64,000 nt of DNA from Saprospiraceae bacterium (GCA_029251525.1 JAQXDE010000030.1:102590-166589), one strand, 5' to 3'. Shown: positions 36,855-47,090, counted from the first letter of the stretch. Translations and numbers: made by a program. The notes: generated from the sequence alone by a model not told the origin.

Positions 36855-38930
36855 TTATTTCAAAACAGGCAATTCAATTTTGGACATTTGCGTATTACCA
36901 CGATGGATATTCAATACAGTAGATTGACAATTTTTTAAATTTCCATCAGGGCATAGAGTTGGATTAAGTTCAAAGTTTTCAAAATCTGCACCTGCAATAC
37001 TGATTCTTAATTTATGACCTTTTTGAAAAACCCAAGATGTAGGGGTTAAATCAAATCTCATAGAAATTACGGCATTCCCTGCTAATGGATGATTATCATA
37101 GCCACCCCTATCAAATCCATGCCAAGGTAGATCTGGTTTTATGTCATATAAATAATTGACTTGTTCATCGTCATCAACTTGCCGATGCCAACCTGCCCGA
37201 AGTTGTCCTTCTGAGACATAATAAACTGTTCCATCCTCAGCTACGTCACTCAAATAAACGAATACATCAGAATCATTTTGATTTGAAGAAATAAATATTT
37301 CCACAATAGGATGCCCTGTTACTTGTAATTTATTTTCCAAAATAGAAGTTTCATAAACTATACACTTTTCGTCCAATTGAGTTCTAATCATCAAGGAATC
37401 GGTGGTGGTAGCCATATTCCAACGATTATCATTTTCAGCATCATAATTTGAAGCATGACTAAAATCTATTTTATACTCATCGAATCCAATTTCACTTGAG
37501 TCTATGGAAAGGTGATTTTCTCCCTTAAAAAAAAGTGTTTCATAAGTAGTTGATTTTGGAGGATAATTGTCGAACGATTCCCATCCTTTAAAGCAAGTAT
37601 ACAATTGAACAGGATCGATCTTATCATATCCATTTTCTATTCCTTTGAGGTAAAAATCAAAAAATTGAACCCTTAGCGAAAGTAACTGATCTTCATAATC
37701 TCCTTGATAATCAAATAATTCCTTATACGCAGGTGGAACAGTCATTGGTACATGAAAGAGAGGAGCCATAATAAAATGAGCAGGATGGTCTTTTTCTAAA
37801 CTAGCATAAACTTTGGTCACTCCTTCAAAACCATCAAACCATCCACCAGTTATTAAAATTGGAATTTTGCTCTTTTTGATAGCTGGAACAAAAAAACCTG
37901 GTGTAATATCCTCCAAGCCTAAAGTATCATCATAAACTACAATCTTATCATCTCTATACATCCAATCTCTTGCAATAGCTGCTGTCCAAATATTTTTCAA
38001 ATGATCCTTAGAATGATTAAAATAAATATTCTTCTCTCTTCTAACCCCGTCAGCATAAGTTGGTACTTCTGCCGTAACAAAAAGTGGTTCTGCTGAATCT
38101 GTGTATAGTGGGATTTCATCCTTTATTTCTCCATCCCCATCTTCATCGATGACAGGCTCAGCAGGAAAAACAGGCATCTTATTTTCTCGATCTAAAGCAT
38201 TTAAGTTAAGTAGTCGAAGTTGTCGATTGAAATTTTTTCCCCACTTAGTCATTAAGATACCTCCTTGTTTTTGAGCTTCGGTATAAATATCACTTCCCAT
38301 AATTGATGGGCTAATACATTTTAGCGCATCAGGTTTTTCGCTTGCAATAGCCAACTGAATCCAGCCCAAATAAGAAGGCCCTTGCATTCCAACTGTCCCA
38401 TCACTCCAATTTTGCTGAGAGATCCAGTTAATCATTTCAATTCCATCTTTTATTAATTGTGGAGACATTGCACTTGTGAATCCAGAAGATGCACCAGTGC
38501 CTCGCATATCTGCAACAACGACAGCATAGCCACTTGAAGCTAAAGTATTTAATGTTTTTCGATTTGGTAGACCATTAAATACTGGTCCCCAATTTCCAGT
38601 AAATGCTTTCGCTCCAATTTTTTCCCACCAAGCTAAATCAAGCAAAACGATGCTTCGGTTGTAAGGTGTAAAAATAAAAATGGTTGGAACTTTCTCAGAT
38701 TTTGAGATAGTTGGAAGGAAAATATTTGCAGCAATCTTAGTTCCATCAGACAAGTCTATATACTTTTTCTTTTTTTCAAATTGATTGAGTTCAATTGTTT
38801 TTAAAGGTTCATATTCGAATACATCAGCAGTATCTAATTCTATCGATGGACCAGAATAAAATAGTAAAAAAAGAAAACCAATTAGAAGTAAAGAAATGAA
38901 TCCCAAAAAGAAAATTTTTAAAAATTTCAT
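36855..38930 (-). CDS. CocE/NonD-type alpha/beta hydrolase (X-Pro dipeptidyl peptidase-like)
   Basis: A 691-residue serine hydrolase. A single membrane anchor lies at residues about 5-25 (FLKIFFLGFISLLLIGFLFLL). The nucleophile motif is GPSYLGW (near 185), and the CocE-type second domain follows (VVADMRGTGAS, TGGWFDGFEG). The C-terminal jelly-roll is of the Xaa-Pro dipeptidyl-peptidase C-terminal type (GHPIVEIFISSN). I place the start at ATG 38930 because the 24 codons upstream (from 39002) look untranslated. Family members cleave esters, amides or proline dipeptides; the neighbour M14 peptidase suggests peptide work. Likely anchored to a membrane. Confidence 0.86.
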   Translation of the reverse strand: MKFLKIFFLGFISLLLIGFLFLLFYSGPSIELDTADVFEYEPLKTIELNQFEKKKKYIDLSDGTKIAANIFLPTISKSEKVPTIFIFTPYNRSIVLLDLAWWEKIGAKAFTGNWGPVFNGLPNRKTLNTLASSGYAVVVADMRGTGASSGFTSAMSPQLIKDGIEMINWISQQNWSDGTVGMQGPSYLGWIQLAIASEKPDALKCISPSIMGSDIYTEAQKQGGILMTKWGKNFNRQLRLLNLNALDRENKMPVFPAEPVIDEDGDGEIKDEIPLYTDSAEPLFVTAEVPTYADGVRREKNIYFNHSKDHLKNIWTAAIARDWMYRDDKIVVYDDTLGLEDITPGFFVPAIKKSKIPILITGGWFDGFEGVTKVYASLEKDHPAHFIMAPLFHVPMTVPPAYKELFDYQGDYEDQLLSLRVQFFDFYLKGIENGYDKIDPVQLYTCFKGWESFDNYPPKSTTYETLFFKGENHLSIDSSEIGFDEYKIDFSHASNYDAENDNRWNMATTTDSLMIRTQLDEKCIVYETSILENKLQVTGHPIVEIFISSNQNDSDVFVYLSDVAEDGTVYYVSEGQLRAGWHRQVDDDEQVNYLYDIKPDLPWHGFDRGGYDNHPLAGNAVISMRFDLTPTSWVFQKGHKLRISIAGADFENFELNPTLCPDGNLKNCQSTVLNIHRGNTQMSKIELPVLK

Positions 38931-39035
38931 ATAAAAAGTTTTGGTAATTTTAATTTTACTCAAGTTAAAAGAATACTTTTCTTTTTCGACTTTTATAATC
39001 AAAAAAAGAATACTTTTGATTCAAAGAATAAAATC

Positions 39036-39287
39036 ATGTTAGAATTATTAATCAGTTTATTCGGATGGGTTGGAGCAATAATTAGCTTGTACGCCTATTA
39101 CTCAGTATCCACAAATAGGATGGAAGGCACATCTATTAAATTTCAATTTTTAAATATATTGGGTGCAGCTTTGATTCTAGTTAACTCAACCTATTATGGT
39201 GCTATGCCATCGGTGATGGTTAATTTTTTCTGGATGGTAATTGGGTTTGCATCAGTTGTACAATTTAGGAAAGTGAAGAGAACTTAA
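39036..39287 (+). CDS. Small membrane protein, CBU_0592-like
   Basis: An 83-residue protein with three hydrophobic helices: GWVGAIISLYAYYSVS (about 10-25), LNILGAALILVNSTYYG (40-56) and MVNFFWMVIGFASVVQF (61-77). The pattern W-x-G-A-x-x-x-L-x-A-Y...NxLGAALIL agrees with small CBU_0592-type proteins. Role unknown. It is divergent from the CocE gene with only about 100 bases between them, and it reads into a coding-like relic (39269-39484). Confidence 0.7.
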   Translation: MLELLISLFGWVGAIISLYAYYSVSTNRMEGTSIKFQFLNILGAALILVNSTYYGAMPSVMVNFFWMVIGFASVVQFRKVKRT

Positions 39288-39484
39288 AAGATATTGACTA
39301 TTCTAAGCAAACGAGAAACACCGTTTTGTATCAAATATTGGTAGAAAAATTAGATGAATTATTTTTGTCCTACAAGTCTACAGGATATGTGGAAACCCAT
39401 ATTCTACGTTTTTGCCACAAGCCTCTTCACATATTTACTCTATGCCCCAATACACAATTATTCGTGTTTAACTATTTATTGACA
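39269..39484 (+). pseudogene. Possible coding relic after the small membrane gene
   Basis: A 72-codon open frame without ATG runs from just inside the end of the preceding gene to TAA near 39485. It has protein-like composition in its middle (DYSKQTRNTVLYQILVEKLD). There is no start codon of good quality and no family was recognised. It may be the tail of a decayed gene or chance. Confidence 0.25.
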
Positions 39485-39508
39485 TAACATACCTGCTACT
39501 TTATTATC

Positions 39509-42469
39509 TTATTGTTTAAAAAATCTCTCAACAAATTCCGCGAATCCTTCATTTTCAACTTTTAGAAAATAAATACCAGAAGGGAAATGAGAGAGATCCA
39601 ATTCAATGTTTTGTCTATTTTCCAAAGTGTATTTTCTAGAAAACAACATTCTTCCAAAAAGATCAATTATCTGAATTTCACCTTTATATTTTCCTTCCCA
39701 AGCCAAATCTATCACCATTGACCTTCGAACAGGATTGGGAGCAATTTTTACTTCAAATTTTCCAATTTGTAAAATAGCAGATTGAATAGGAGAAAAAGTA
39801 AAGTCTTCATCGAAATCAATTTGTTTTAATCGATAGTAATATTGAATCCCTGTTTCTACACTTTCATCAATAAAATTATAACTCGCAGCCTCAATATCTC
39901 CATTCCCATCAATCCATCCAATTTTCTCAAAACCATCTTCAGCCAACCTACTCCTTTGAACTTCAAATCCTGCATTATCAACTTCATTCGCAGTCTCCCA
40001 TGTCAATAAAATATCATTTTTACGAGGCCTAACTTTAAAATCAACTAACTCTATGGGTAAAGGAGCAATTGGTACTTCGTAACAAATTTCAAGACCCCAA
40101 CCATTCAGATTTCCTCCATCTTGATTTGCTGCATCTTGAACTTCTAAAATCCAAAGTCCATCAGTTGATAAATTATTGAAATCCACAATATTTCCTTCTG
40201 GCGTAACTGTTTGATTATTATTAAATGGACAGGTTAGAGTACTCCCATTCAAATCTACATCTATATCAAAATCATCATCGTCAGTACATTTTCTATTTAT
40301 CAAAGTTACTTCCACTCCAGAGGGATGTTTTAAAGTGAAAATTAAATCACCAACATATGTATGATCTCCAATCAAATCTTTCACATTTATATCAGCAATC
40401 GTCTCTCCAATTGATATATTTAAATCAGAGGTCACTGTTGGTGTACCTGTAGAAGAAATGGCTACTGGCACATCTGAACTAGTAAAAGTAGCACAACTAA
40501 TAGTGACCCCAATAGTGATATTAGCATCATTTATATCAAAGAAAATATTATCGGAGCACTTTATCTTAATTCGACATAAAGAACTAGCGACATTTGGAAC
40601 TGTGATGTTATGGGAACCATCATTCGGAATATTTGAAGCCAATGTAGTCGTAAAATTTAAACCACCATCTGTTGATAATAATATATCTACATTAGAACAA
40701 CTTACTGGAGAAGCAGTGGTATTTGCGACATCCCAAGTAATTGTTTTGTTGTCTCCAACATCCCAATCTTCCTCTAAATTTGGATAGTTAATCAAAAATG
40801 GACCAGCACTTGCATTTGTAGTTATGACCATTCCATCATAAGCAGAGCAACCATAACCATTATTGTTATCTCTTACAGACAATCTAAAATTCATTGTTCT
40901 AGTAACACTTGGTAATATTTCAAAATCATCTGATCCTCCACCAAGAATTAAGCTTAGTCTTGGAAAAACTCTAACAGGATTCGTAGTAGGTGAAAAGCTC
41001 CTAAAGTTTGGACCATCTGTACTCGTAGAAACTGGTGGCATGGTAGCAATCTCATTATCCATTTGTTCCCAGCAATAAGAAACTGAATCTCCATTTGGAT
41101 CTGTCGCACTGCCTGTTAATTCAAAAGGAGTAGAAACTGGAATCGAATAATCACTCCCAGCATTTGCTGTTGGAGGATCATTTGCCGTACTGATAATTGC
41201 AGCACAATTTCCTCCATTAGTAACAAAATTAGACATCTCCTCTAAACTAATCCCATGGAAATGATCATCACTATTAGATTGAACATTTGGAGCGCAAATT
41301 CCAGCATAAGCCATAATGGTTGAACCACTTCCCGGTTCATAGGCTGTACTAGTATTTCTATTCCCGCCACAACTATTATTAAAAGTATGATTCCCACCAA
41401 ACTGATGCCCCATTTCGTGTGCAACATAATCCACATCAAATGGATCACCCACAGGAGCTCCTCTACCGGTGACGCCTCTTGCTTTTAAATTATTTGAGCA
41501 AGGAGATTGCAATGAAGCAACACCTCCTCCTCCTGTACTAAAAACATGTCCAATATCATAATTAGAAGATCCAATCACACTATTAACATTGGATTGGTTC
41601 TCACTAAGCATAGCTACTCCATTATTATTAGTATATGGATCAGTATTAGCATTTGTATAAATTAAAAGAGAATTATTAGCAATAAGTATCATTGTCAATC
41701 CCATATCTCTTTCATAAATTCCATTCACTCGATTCATAGAAGTCACCATTGCTGCCATAGCGTCATCAGTGATATCCCCATTTGAGTTATCACCATCATC
41801 ATGATACTGCGCATATTCACCAGTACAGGCTAGCGCTAATCTATATTCTCTAAAATCACAGTCACCTAAGGGAATTTGGCTTGACCCAATATTAGGTTCT
41901 AAAAATGAAGAGACATTTTCTATCGAACACACAATGCCTTGGTCTAATGGGAAATCCTTTTTATCAAAAGAAATATATTCCTCCCCCTCTAAATCTATTG
42001 GGTTAATAAAAACAGAACTTTTACCTGGTGATATAATCATCGCATGAAATCCATTTGGAGAAATATCAATTTTTGCTACTGCCATTGGATCATCAATTCC
42101 AACTGCGGTATAAGTTCTAATATTGGGAAATTCCACTGCTAATTGAGCTTGCATAATAGGCGACTTAAATACTTTAAACTTTTCTAATTGCCCGTTTGGC
42201 ATTGGAAGAGAAATATAATTTTTATGATCCAAAGAAGCTTGGCTAAATCTTAGTGGTGATTTCGAAAGTTCCTCTTTTAACTTTAACTGATTTTTTAATT
42301 CAAAGGTCAAAAACTTATTGGGGAGTTTTTTAGAAGAAAACTTTTCTTTTTGATCCGACACAGTTTTAATTGTTCTTTTCCAAATAACGGGGTTAGTTTG
42401 TGAAATTAGAAAGGTCTGCATCATGCAAATAAAAAATGGAATAAGAAAAGTTGATATTAATGATCTCAT
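39509..42469 (-). CDS. Reprolysin-like metallopeptidase with P domain and T9SS sorting domain
   Basis: A 986-residue secreted protease. After the signal peptide is a propeptide-like region, then the M12B-type catalytic site HEMGHQFGGNHTF (near residues 349-361), matching H-E-x-x-H-x-x-G-x-x-H, with the Met-turn GSTIMAYAGIC near 385. A proprotein-convertase P domain follows (DLIGDHTYVGDLIFTLKHPSG, near 690). Then come a PLPIELVDFKV linker with a fibronectin-like module and a type IX sorting domain (APNPVRRSMVIDL, FPSGIYFLKV). It would be exported by the PorT system. The module resembles the one at 25380. There are no close partners. Confidence 0.93.
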   Translation of the reverse strand: MRSLISTFLIPFFICMMQTFLISQTNPVIWKRTIKTVSDQKEKFSSKKLPNKFLTFELKNQLKLKEELSKSPLRFSQASLDHKNYISLPMPNGQLEKFKVFKSPIMQAQLAVEFPNIRTYTAVGIDDPMAVAKIDISPNGFHAMIISPGKSSVFINPIDLEGEEYISFDKKDFPLDQGIVCSIENVSSFLEPNIGSSQIPLGDCDFREYRLALACTGEYAQYHDDGDNSNGDITDDAMAAMVTSMNRVNGIYERDMGLTMILIANNSLLIYTNANTDPYTNNNGVAMLSENQSNVNSVIGSSNYDIGHVFSTGGGGVASLQSPCSNNLKARGVTGRGAPVGDPFDVDYVAHEMGHQFGGNHTFNNSCGGNRNTSTAYEPGSGSTIMAYAGICAPNVQSNSDDHFHGISLEEMSNFVTNGGNCAAIISTANDPPTANAGSDYSIPVSTPFELTGSATDPNGDSVSYCWEQMDNEIATMPPVSTSTDGPNFRSFSPTTNPVRVFPRLSLILGGGSDDFEILPSVTRTMNFRLSVRDNNNGYGCSAYDGMVITTNASAGPFLINYPNLEEDWDVGDNKTITWDVANTTASPVSCSNVDILLSTDGGLNFTTTLASNIPNDGSHNITVPNVASSLCRIKIKCSDNIFFDINDANITIGVTISCATFTSSDVPVAISSTGTPTVTSDLNISIGETIADINVKDLIGDHTYVGDLIFTLKHPSGVEVTLINRKCTDDDDFDIDVDLNGSTLTCPFNNNQTVTPEGNIVDFNNLSTDGLWILEVQDAANQDGGNLNGWGLEICYEVPIAPLPIELVDFKVRPRKNDILLTWETANEVDNAGFEVQRSRLAEDGFEKIGWIDGNGDIEAASYNFIDESVETGIQYYYRLKQIDFDEDFTFSPIQSAILQIGKFEVKIAPNPVRRSMVIDLAWEGKYKGEIQIIDLFGRMLFSRKYTLENRQNIELDLSHFPSGIYFLKVENEGFAEFVERFFKQ

Positions 42470-42699
42470 CTTACAGGCTTGTGTTTATAATATTTGATAG
42501 CAAAAAAAACGAACTCAGAGGCAGAGCGATTTAAACTTATCGAACTCGAGATCTTTAAAAAAATAAAGATCATCTTGGTATGCAAAATACAATAAAAAAA
42601 TTGTTTTTATGCACATTTTACTTTTGCTTTCCCCAATTGACAAAACAAAATCAATATTATTGAGTTTAACCTAGTTTATTTCTAACTAAAAATTCGCGA

Positions 42700-42957
42700 A
42701 TGCCAAAATACGATATTAATGACCCAACCGACTTAGATATAATGCGGGCCCAATTTAATATGATTACCCACGAAGAATGGGATGAATATGTTGAACTAGC
42801 CGAAAGTAAAAAAATGGGTTACAAGAATGTGAAAATCTTAAAGTCGGCTTGCAAAAAAACAGGTATTGCAAAATACTTAAGTCCAAAAATAATAAGTTGG
42901 GTTTTAGGATTAGTCGACCAAATTGATGAAGAGGAGTTTTACGATGAGGAAGAATAA
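42700..42957 (+). CDS. Small acidic hypothetical protein
   Basis: An 85-residue soluble protein with no recognised family. It is rich in Asp, Glu and Lys and ends in an acidic EEEFYDEEE tail; the middle (KNVKILKSACKKTGIAKYLS) is helical. It is convergent with the next gene, with only 6 bases between stop codons and no terminator between them, so the 3' ends of the transcripts probably overlap. Composition and convergent packing favour a real gene. Confidence 0.55.
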   Translation: MPKYDINDPTDLDIMRAQFNMITHEEWDEYVELAESKKMGYKNVKILKSACKKTGIAKYLSPKIISWVLGLVDQIDEEEFYDEEE

Positions 42958-42963
42958 AACCTA

Positions 42964-43434
42964 TTATAAGTCCTCTAGGGCTTGTCCATAATCGTATTGT
43001 AAGTCCTCATGCAACTTTTCGATTTTTTTCTTAATCATTTCTATTTGTCGGTTATACAAATTCATCATAGTTGAACTTCTTCGAATGGATGGAGAAAATT
43101 TTTTGATTGATTGACAAAAATAAATCAACAAATCCACTTCCGTTTCTTTGTTTTGAGAGTAACGATTATGCTTTTTTACACTAGCCAATATTTTACGAAT
43201 CCCTTTTTTTGTATAATAAAAATTTTTACGATTCACGTTTTCAAATTGCTCATCCATTTCGTTTTTTATACTATGAATAAACGATTCTTCATCCGATGCT
43301 TCGAATAAAAGGTAAGTCAGTAATTCTTTATTTTCCTTTTTGAACTTTGATAAACGGAGACAATATTCCAAAAGTTCTTTTGGCGAACGTTCACTTAATT
43401 CATCTTTGATTTGTTTGACGGTAGCAGCTTTCAT
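42964..43434 (-). CDS. Helical hypothetical protein
   Basis: A 156-residue, Lys/Glu-rich, all-helical soluble protein with no recognised domain. Heptad-like stretches (KQIKDELSERSPKELLEYCLRLSKFK; QIEMIKKKIEKLHEDL) could form coiled coils. I recall proteins of similar size in other Bacteroidota, but cannot name a role. It ends 6 bases from the convergent gene at 42700. Upstream is a minus-strand SDR gene with an 82-base gap. Confidence 0.65.
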   Translation of the reverse strand: MKAATVKQIKDELSERSPKELLEYCLRLSKFKKENKELLTYLLFEASDEESFIHSIKNEMDEQFENVNRKNFYYTKKGIRKILASVKKHNRYSQNKETEVDLLIYFCQSIKKFSPSIRRSSTMMNLYNRQIEMIKKKIEKLHEDLQYDYGQALEDL

Positions 43435-43516
43435 GGATACAAAATTAGCGATTTTCTAAAAACGAAATTGACAGTCTTCTAAAAATTGGAAACATAAGAT
43501 TCATATTTTTATTGAA

Positions 43517-44224
43517 TTATTTACCGGGAGGAATAGAAGGTCTAATCTCAATTTTACTTGGTAAGGTTCTGGGATTCATTTTTAATAAATCAACTATCAT
43601 TTGACCAATATCCTCTGGTTGAATCTTCCAAGAATCCTCATCCGACGGAACATGACCATTAAAATAAGTAGCAACAGATCCTGGCATAATCGTCGTCACC
43701 CTGACTCCATATTGTCGTAGATCCATCATTATAGCCTGTGTAAATCCAACTAACCCAAATTTACTTGCATTATATGCAGAGCCTTTTTTGAAAAAATTAG
43801 TTCCGGCTAAACTTGCAATGGTTATGATATATCCTTTCGATTTTTTCATCGACGGAATAGAAGCTTTGACCGTATGAAAAACTCCTGTTAAATTTATGTC
43901 GATTACCGAATTCCAATCTTCTAAACTCATATCCTCTATTGATGCAAATTTACCAACACCAGCATTGGCTATCACAACATCGAGTGTTCCCCATTTCTTC
44001 AATACCTGACCAATTGCATTTTTCTCAGATTCATAATCTCGCACATCAGATTCAATCGCTAAAATTTCTCCATTCCCAACTTTATTCAATACCTCGATTG
44101 CTACATTTAACGATTCTCTATTTCTACCTGTGATAGCCACGTTCATACCTTTTGCTAGCATTGCTTTTGCTACGCCTAATCCTATTCCTTTTGATCCCCC
44201 TGTAATATAAGCTGTTTTATTCAT
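43517..44224 (-). CDS. Short-chain dehydrogenase/reductase
   Basis: A 235-residue classical SDR. The cofactor motif TGGSKGIGLG (residues 7-16), NAGVG (near 92-96), the catalytic Ser in IITIASLAG and the Y-N-A-S-K active site (near 152-156) are intact. These enzymes interconvert alcohols and ketones with NAD(P). The end of the chain (PRTLPSKIEIRPSIPPGK) is of the type seen in 3-oxoacyl-ACP-reductase-like orphan SDRs. No pathway neighbours indicate the substrate. Confidence 0.9.
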   Translation of the reverse strand: MNKTAYITGGSKGIGLGVAKAMLAKGMNVAITGRNRESLNVAIEVLNKVGNGEILAIESDVRDYESEKNAIGQVLKKWGTLDVVIANAGVGKFASIEDMSLEDWNSVIDINLTGVFHTVKASIPSMKKSKGYIITIASLAGTNFFKKGSAYNASKFGLVGFTQAIMMDLRQYGVRVTTIMPGSVATYFNGHVPSDEDSWKIQPEDIGQMIVDLLKMNPRTLPSKIEIRPSIPPGK

Positions 44225-44325
44225 TTATCTATTTGTTAAAATTAAAAGTCAAATTTAGTATTTTTTTAAAAAAACCCTTAAGGAGTAAAAGCCTAAATAG
44301 GTTCAATTGTTTAAAATTTCAACTA

Positions 44326-44829
44326 TTATTCCTTCCAAAATCGCCATTTTATTTTCTTCTTTCTTTGCTTCACAATAATCAATCTTAAAGTAATAGCTGA
44401 TTGGTGAGCCAAATGATTTTCTCCTTTTAATACATTGATTGATGGTTTATAATCCCAACTAACATTCATTTTTTTTAAGGTTACTTCGCCTCCAATAATT
44501 CCAACAAAGCCTGCATCTGCTTTTTTTTCTGATTGATGATTCGTTGGTCGCCAATCTTTATGCAATCCTGCTCCTAAATAAATATTAACTCGTTTAACCA
44601 AAATCTTATAATGTTGTTTATAAATTAAATCGAGAGAAGAAATATTATCTTTAAAACTGGGATGAAAGATACCCTCAATAGTGGAATATTTAGCAACTTT
44701 TTGTTGGACACTGAGTGCCGCCCCAGCTCCAGTGCCTAAACGAATACCAACCGCAGTTCGGTATGATTGACACATCGTGATTTGAGACAATAAAAATATA
44801 AGACTTATAATCAGTTTAATTTTTTTCAT
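44326..44829 (-). CDS. Exported hypothetical protein, probably a small barrel
   Basis: A 167-residue protein with a signal peptide (residues 1-19) and beta-rich sequence: TAVGIRLGTGAGAALSVQQK, NIYLGAGLHKDW, ADAGFVGIIGGEVTLKKMNVSWDYKPSI. The strand pattern and glycine turns suggest a small outer membrane barrel, but the C-terminus (KKKIKWRFWKE) lacks the usual terminal aromatic after a strand. No family recognised. Its start lies about 100 bases from the divergent methyltransferase gene. Confidence 0.6.
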   Translation of the reverse strand: MKKIKLIISLIFLLSQITMCQSYRTAVGIRLGTGAGAALSVQQKVAKYSTIEGIFHPSFKDNISSLDLIYKQHYKILVKRVNIYLGAGLHKDWRPTNHQSEKKADAGFVGIIGGEVTLKKMNVSWDYKPSINVLKGENHLAHQSAITLRLIIVKQRKKKIKWRFWKE

Positions 44830-44930
44830 AGTGTCAAAAACGATAATTTGATTTAATAAATTTTCCTTGAAAGCAAAATGATTAATATTTATAATTAAAA
44901 ATTTGTTAATCCCGATTCAAAAACTAACAT

Positions 44931-45779
44931 TTGTCTACATTTAAAAAAAGAACAATTCAATTGCTAATATCTATTTTACGTTACTTACAATTTTATTCTG
45001 TAGCAGATACCAAGTATCAGGTACATTCGCCCTTTGTGTTTGATTTCGCCTTGAATGTTTTGGAAGATGATCGCGATTATTATGTGTTTCAATCAATGGA
45101 ACACCTTCGTTCAATAGTAAAAAAGAACTCTACCAAAATTAGAATTACGGACTACGGCGCAGGATCTAAAGCTGGAAATCATATAGAAAAAACCATTGGA
45201 AGTATTGCTAAAAATGCTGCATCTAAAAGTTGGCAATGTCAGACACTATTTCGTTTGGTCAACTTTTATAAACCTAAAACAATGTTAGAGTTAGGAACGT
45301 CACTTGGGATATCGACAATATATCAAGCCTCTGCATCCATGGATGCACAGTTCATTACATTGGAAGGTGACCCACAAGTTGCAAAACTAGCCAACTTTCA
45401 TCTAGAAGAATTGAATATAAAAAATGTGGAATTACGAATTGGGATGTTTAAAGATACAATCCATAGTGCCTTAAATGATTTAGGAAAATTAGATTATGTT
45501 TTTCTGGATGGAAATCATCGTTTAGTACCTACACTTGAATATTTTGAGGCGTGTTTAAAATATGCACATAATGAAACAGTATTTGTTTTTGATGATATTC
45601 ATTGGAGTAACGAAATGGAAGAGGCTTGGGAGAAACTGAAAATTCATCCTCGAGTAACAATTTCAATAGACTTATTTTATATGGGAATTGTTTTTATTCG
45701 AAAAGAAAATAAGGTTAAAGAACACTATTTGCTATGCCCATTGAGCTGGAAACCATGGAAATCGTTAGAGTTTTTTTAA
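44931..45779 (+). CDS. Class I SAM-dependent methyltransferase
   Basis: A 282-residue protein with the Rossmann methyltransferase core; motif I ELGTSLGIS lies near residue 120, and the acidic loop LDGNHRLVPT is near 187. It resembles O-methyltransferases of the small-molecule (MT_24-like) type. The frame starts with TTG; there is no upstream ATG in frame and the N-terminal part (STFKKRTIQLLIS) is plausible. Substrate unknown. It is divergent from the gene at 44326. Confidence 0.82.
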   Translation: MSTFKKRTIQLLISILRYLQFYSVADTKYQVHSPFVFDFALNVLEDDRDYYVFQSMEHLRSIVKKNSTKIRITDYGAGSKAGNHIEKTIGSIAKNAASKSWQCQTLFRLVNFYKPKTMLELGTSLGISTIYQASASMDAQFITLEGDPQVAKLANFHLEELNIKNVELRIGMFKDTIHSALNDLGKLDYVFLDGNHRLVPTLEYFEACLKYAHNETVFVFDDIHWSNEMEEAWEKLKIHPRVTISIDLFYMGIVFIRKENKVKEHYLLCPLSWKPWKSLEFF

Positions 45780-45798
45780 AATTATTTTAAGAAACTTT

Positions 45799-46635
45799 CT
45801 ACTTTTTTAGATAACTCTTTTTAACCCATCCTACTTTTTCTTGATATTTAACTTTAGCCCACCATGATCTAGAATCATCTAGTACATATACCTTTGAATC
45901 AACCTGAAGTCTTAAAATTACTTGTGATTTTGAATTTGGATTTTCTCTTAAACTTGTTTTTCTGACAATCTTTTTTGAATACTTAATTTCTTGATTTTTC
46001 AAATCAATCCTCGGCTTGGTCTTAGTCTTAGATTCAATAACTGTTTTACTTTGATCTAAAGGCTTACGTCGTATAATATCTTTTAACTGAGTCAGGTCTA
46101 TTTCTTGGTCGCTTAAAAGTATTTCTTGAAGGTTTCCTCTTCTATTGTCGTACAATACTTCCCACCAATCCTGAAAAAGTGAATTAATAACTTTTACTTT
46201 TACTCCTTTAGGAACGTTTACTAATGTGGCAGATTTATGTGACATATGCTCTTTTAAAGTAGTTTTATTTTTCACATAATAAAAAGGTTGGTTTCTGTAA
46301 AGTGAATCTAGAATACTAATTTCTCTTTTGTTCCTTAAACCTGGTTTATAAAAACTTATTTTATTCTCCTCTATCCATCCCCTTTCTCCTTGATAAAGCA
46401 CTTCCCATCTTTCTTTAAAATAAGAATTGATAACTATGACCTTACTCCCTTTTGGAACCCCTATTAAAACTTTTGAATCAGGAAAGTCAAATTCTTTAAG
46501 ATGGGTAGAAAATTTCACCTCGTAAGTAGGCTTATTTCTATATAGATGCTCTAGGGCATCATGATCATTTATCTGGGTGTATGAATTCGTAAGAGTAATA
46601 AATAATATTACTGAAATTAAGATTAAATTTCTCAT
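45799..46635 (-). CDS. Exported protein with three SH3b repeats
   Basis: A 278-residue protein with a signal peptide (residues 1-19). Three bacterial SH3-type repeats are visible: VPKGSKVIVINSYFKERWEVLY (about 60-80), VPKGVKVKVINSLFQDWWEVLY (near 140-160), and LRENPNSKSQVILRL with WWAKVKY and GWVKKSYL (220-275). SH3b domains bind cell wall or peptides, so it may be periplasmic. A Lys/Thr-rich linker separates repeats two and three. No catalytic domain is present. It is convergent with the methyltransferase, 19 bases apart. Confidence 0.8.
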   Translation of the reverse strand: MRNLILISVILFITLTNSYTQINDHDALEHLYRNKPTYEVKFSTHLKEFDFPDSKVLIGVPKGSKVIVINSYFKERWEVLYQGERGWIEENKISFYKPGLRNKREISILDSLYRNQPFYYVKNKTTLKEHMSHKSATLVNVPKGVKVKVINSLFQDWWEVLYDNRRGNLQEILLSDQEIDLTQLKDIIRRKPLDQSKTVIESKTKTKPRIDLKNQEIKYSKKIVRKTSLRENPNSKSQVILRLQVDSKVYVLDDSRSWWAKVKYQEKVGWVKKSYLKK

Positions 46636-47090
46636 TTTCTCTTTTTAATAGTTTTGGGAAAATGTCTCGATAAAAGGTAAATTAACTAAAAGGGATAACA
46701 AAAATATATAGGTTCAATATTTAAGCCAAAAGCAACTTGTCTTAACCTATTTGATGTTCACTAAGAGAGGGGAAGTATGGAGGTTTTTTAAAAAATCAAA
46801 AACAAGTTAATGGTCAAAACAAAATATACGTAACATTTATATTTTTAAATAAAACTTAAATTCAAAAATAACCATTTTATGGATAAAATCAAACAATAGA
46901 AAAGTCAATTTGCTGTAATTCATGACTTGAAGAATACCCAACTTTAAGGATTTTTTAAATTTATTGCCTTGCAATGGAACAGATATAAAATAATTTTACT
47001 TCCCCTATTGGTCGCGGTGGTAATATTTGCGAAAAAAAATATCGCCTTTAAGAGGCGATATTTTTTTAAAATTCTTTGTTTGATACAAGA
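46636..47090. other. Intergenic region with one terminator
   Basis: A 455-base stretch with no coding-like frame. It contains a clear terminator at 47033-47067 next to the DUF3467 gene. Nothing else was seen. Confidence 0.6.
47033..47067. terminator. Terminator next to the DUF3467 gene
   Basis: The stem aaatatcgcct / aggcgatattt is extended by A and T runs on both sides, with a 5-base loop. On the minus strand it follows the DUF3467 stop by about 24 bases and ends in a T-run. Confidence 0.85.
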
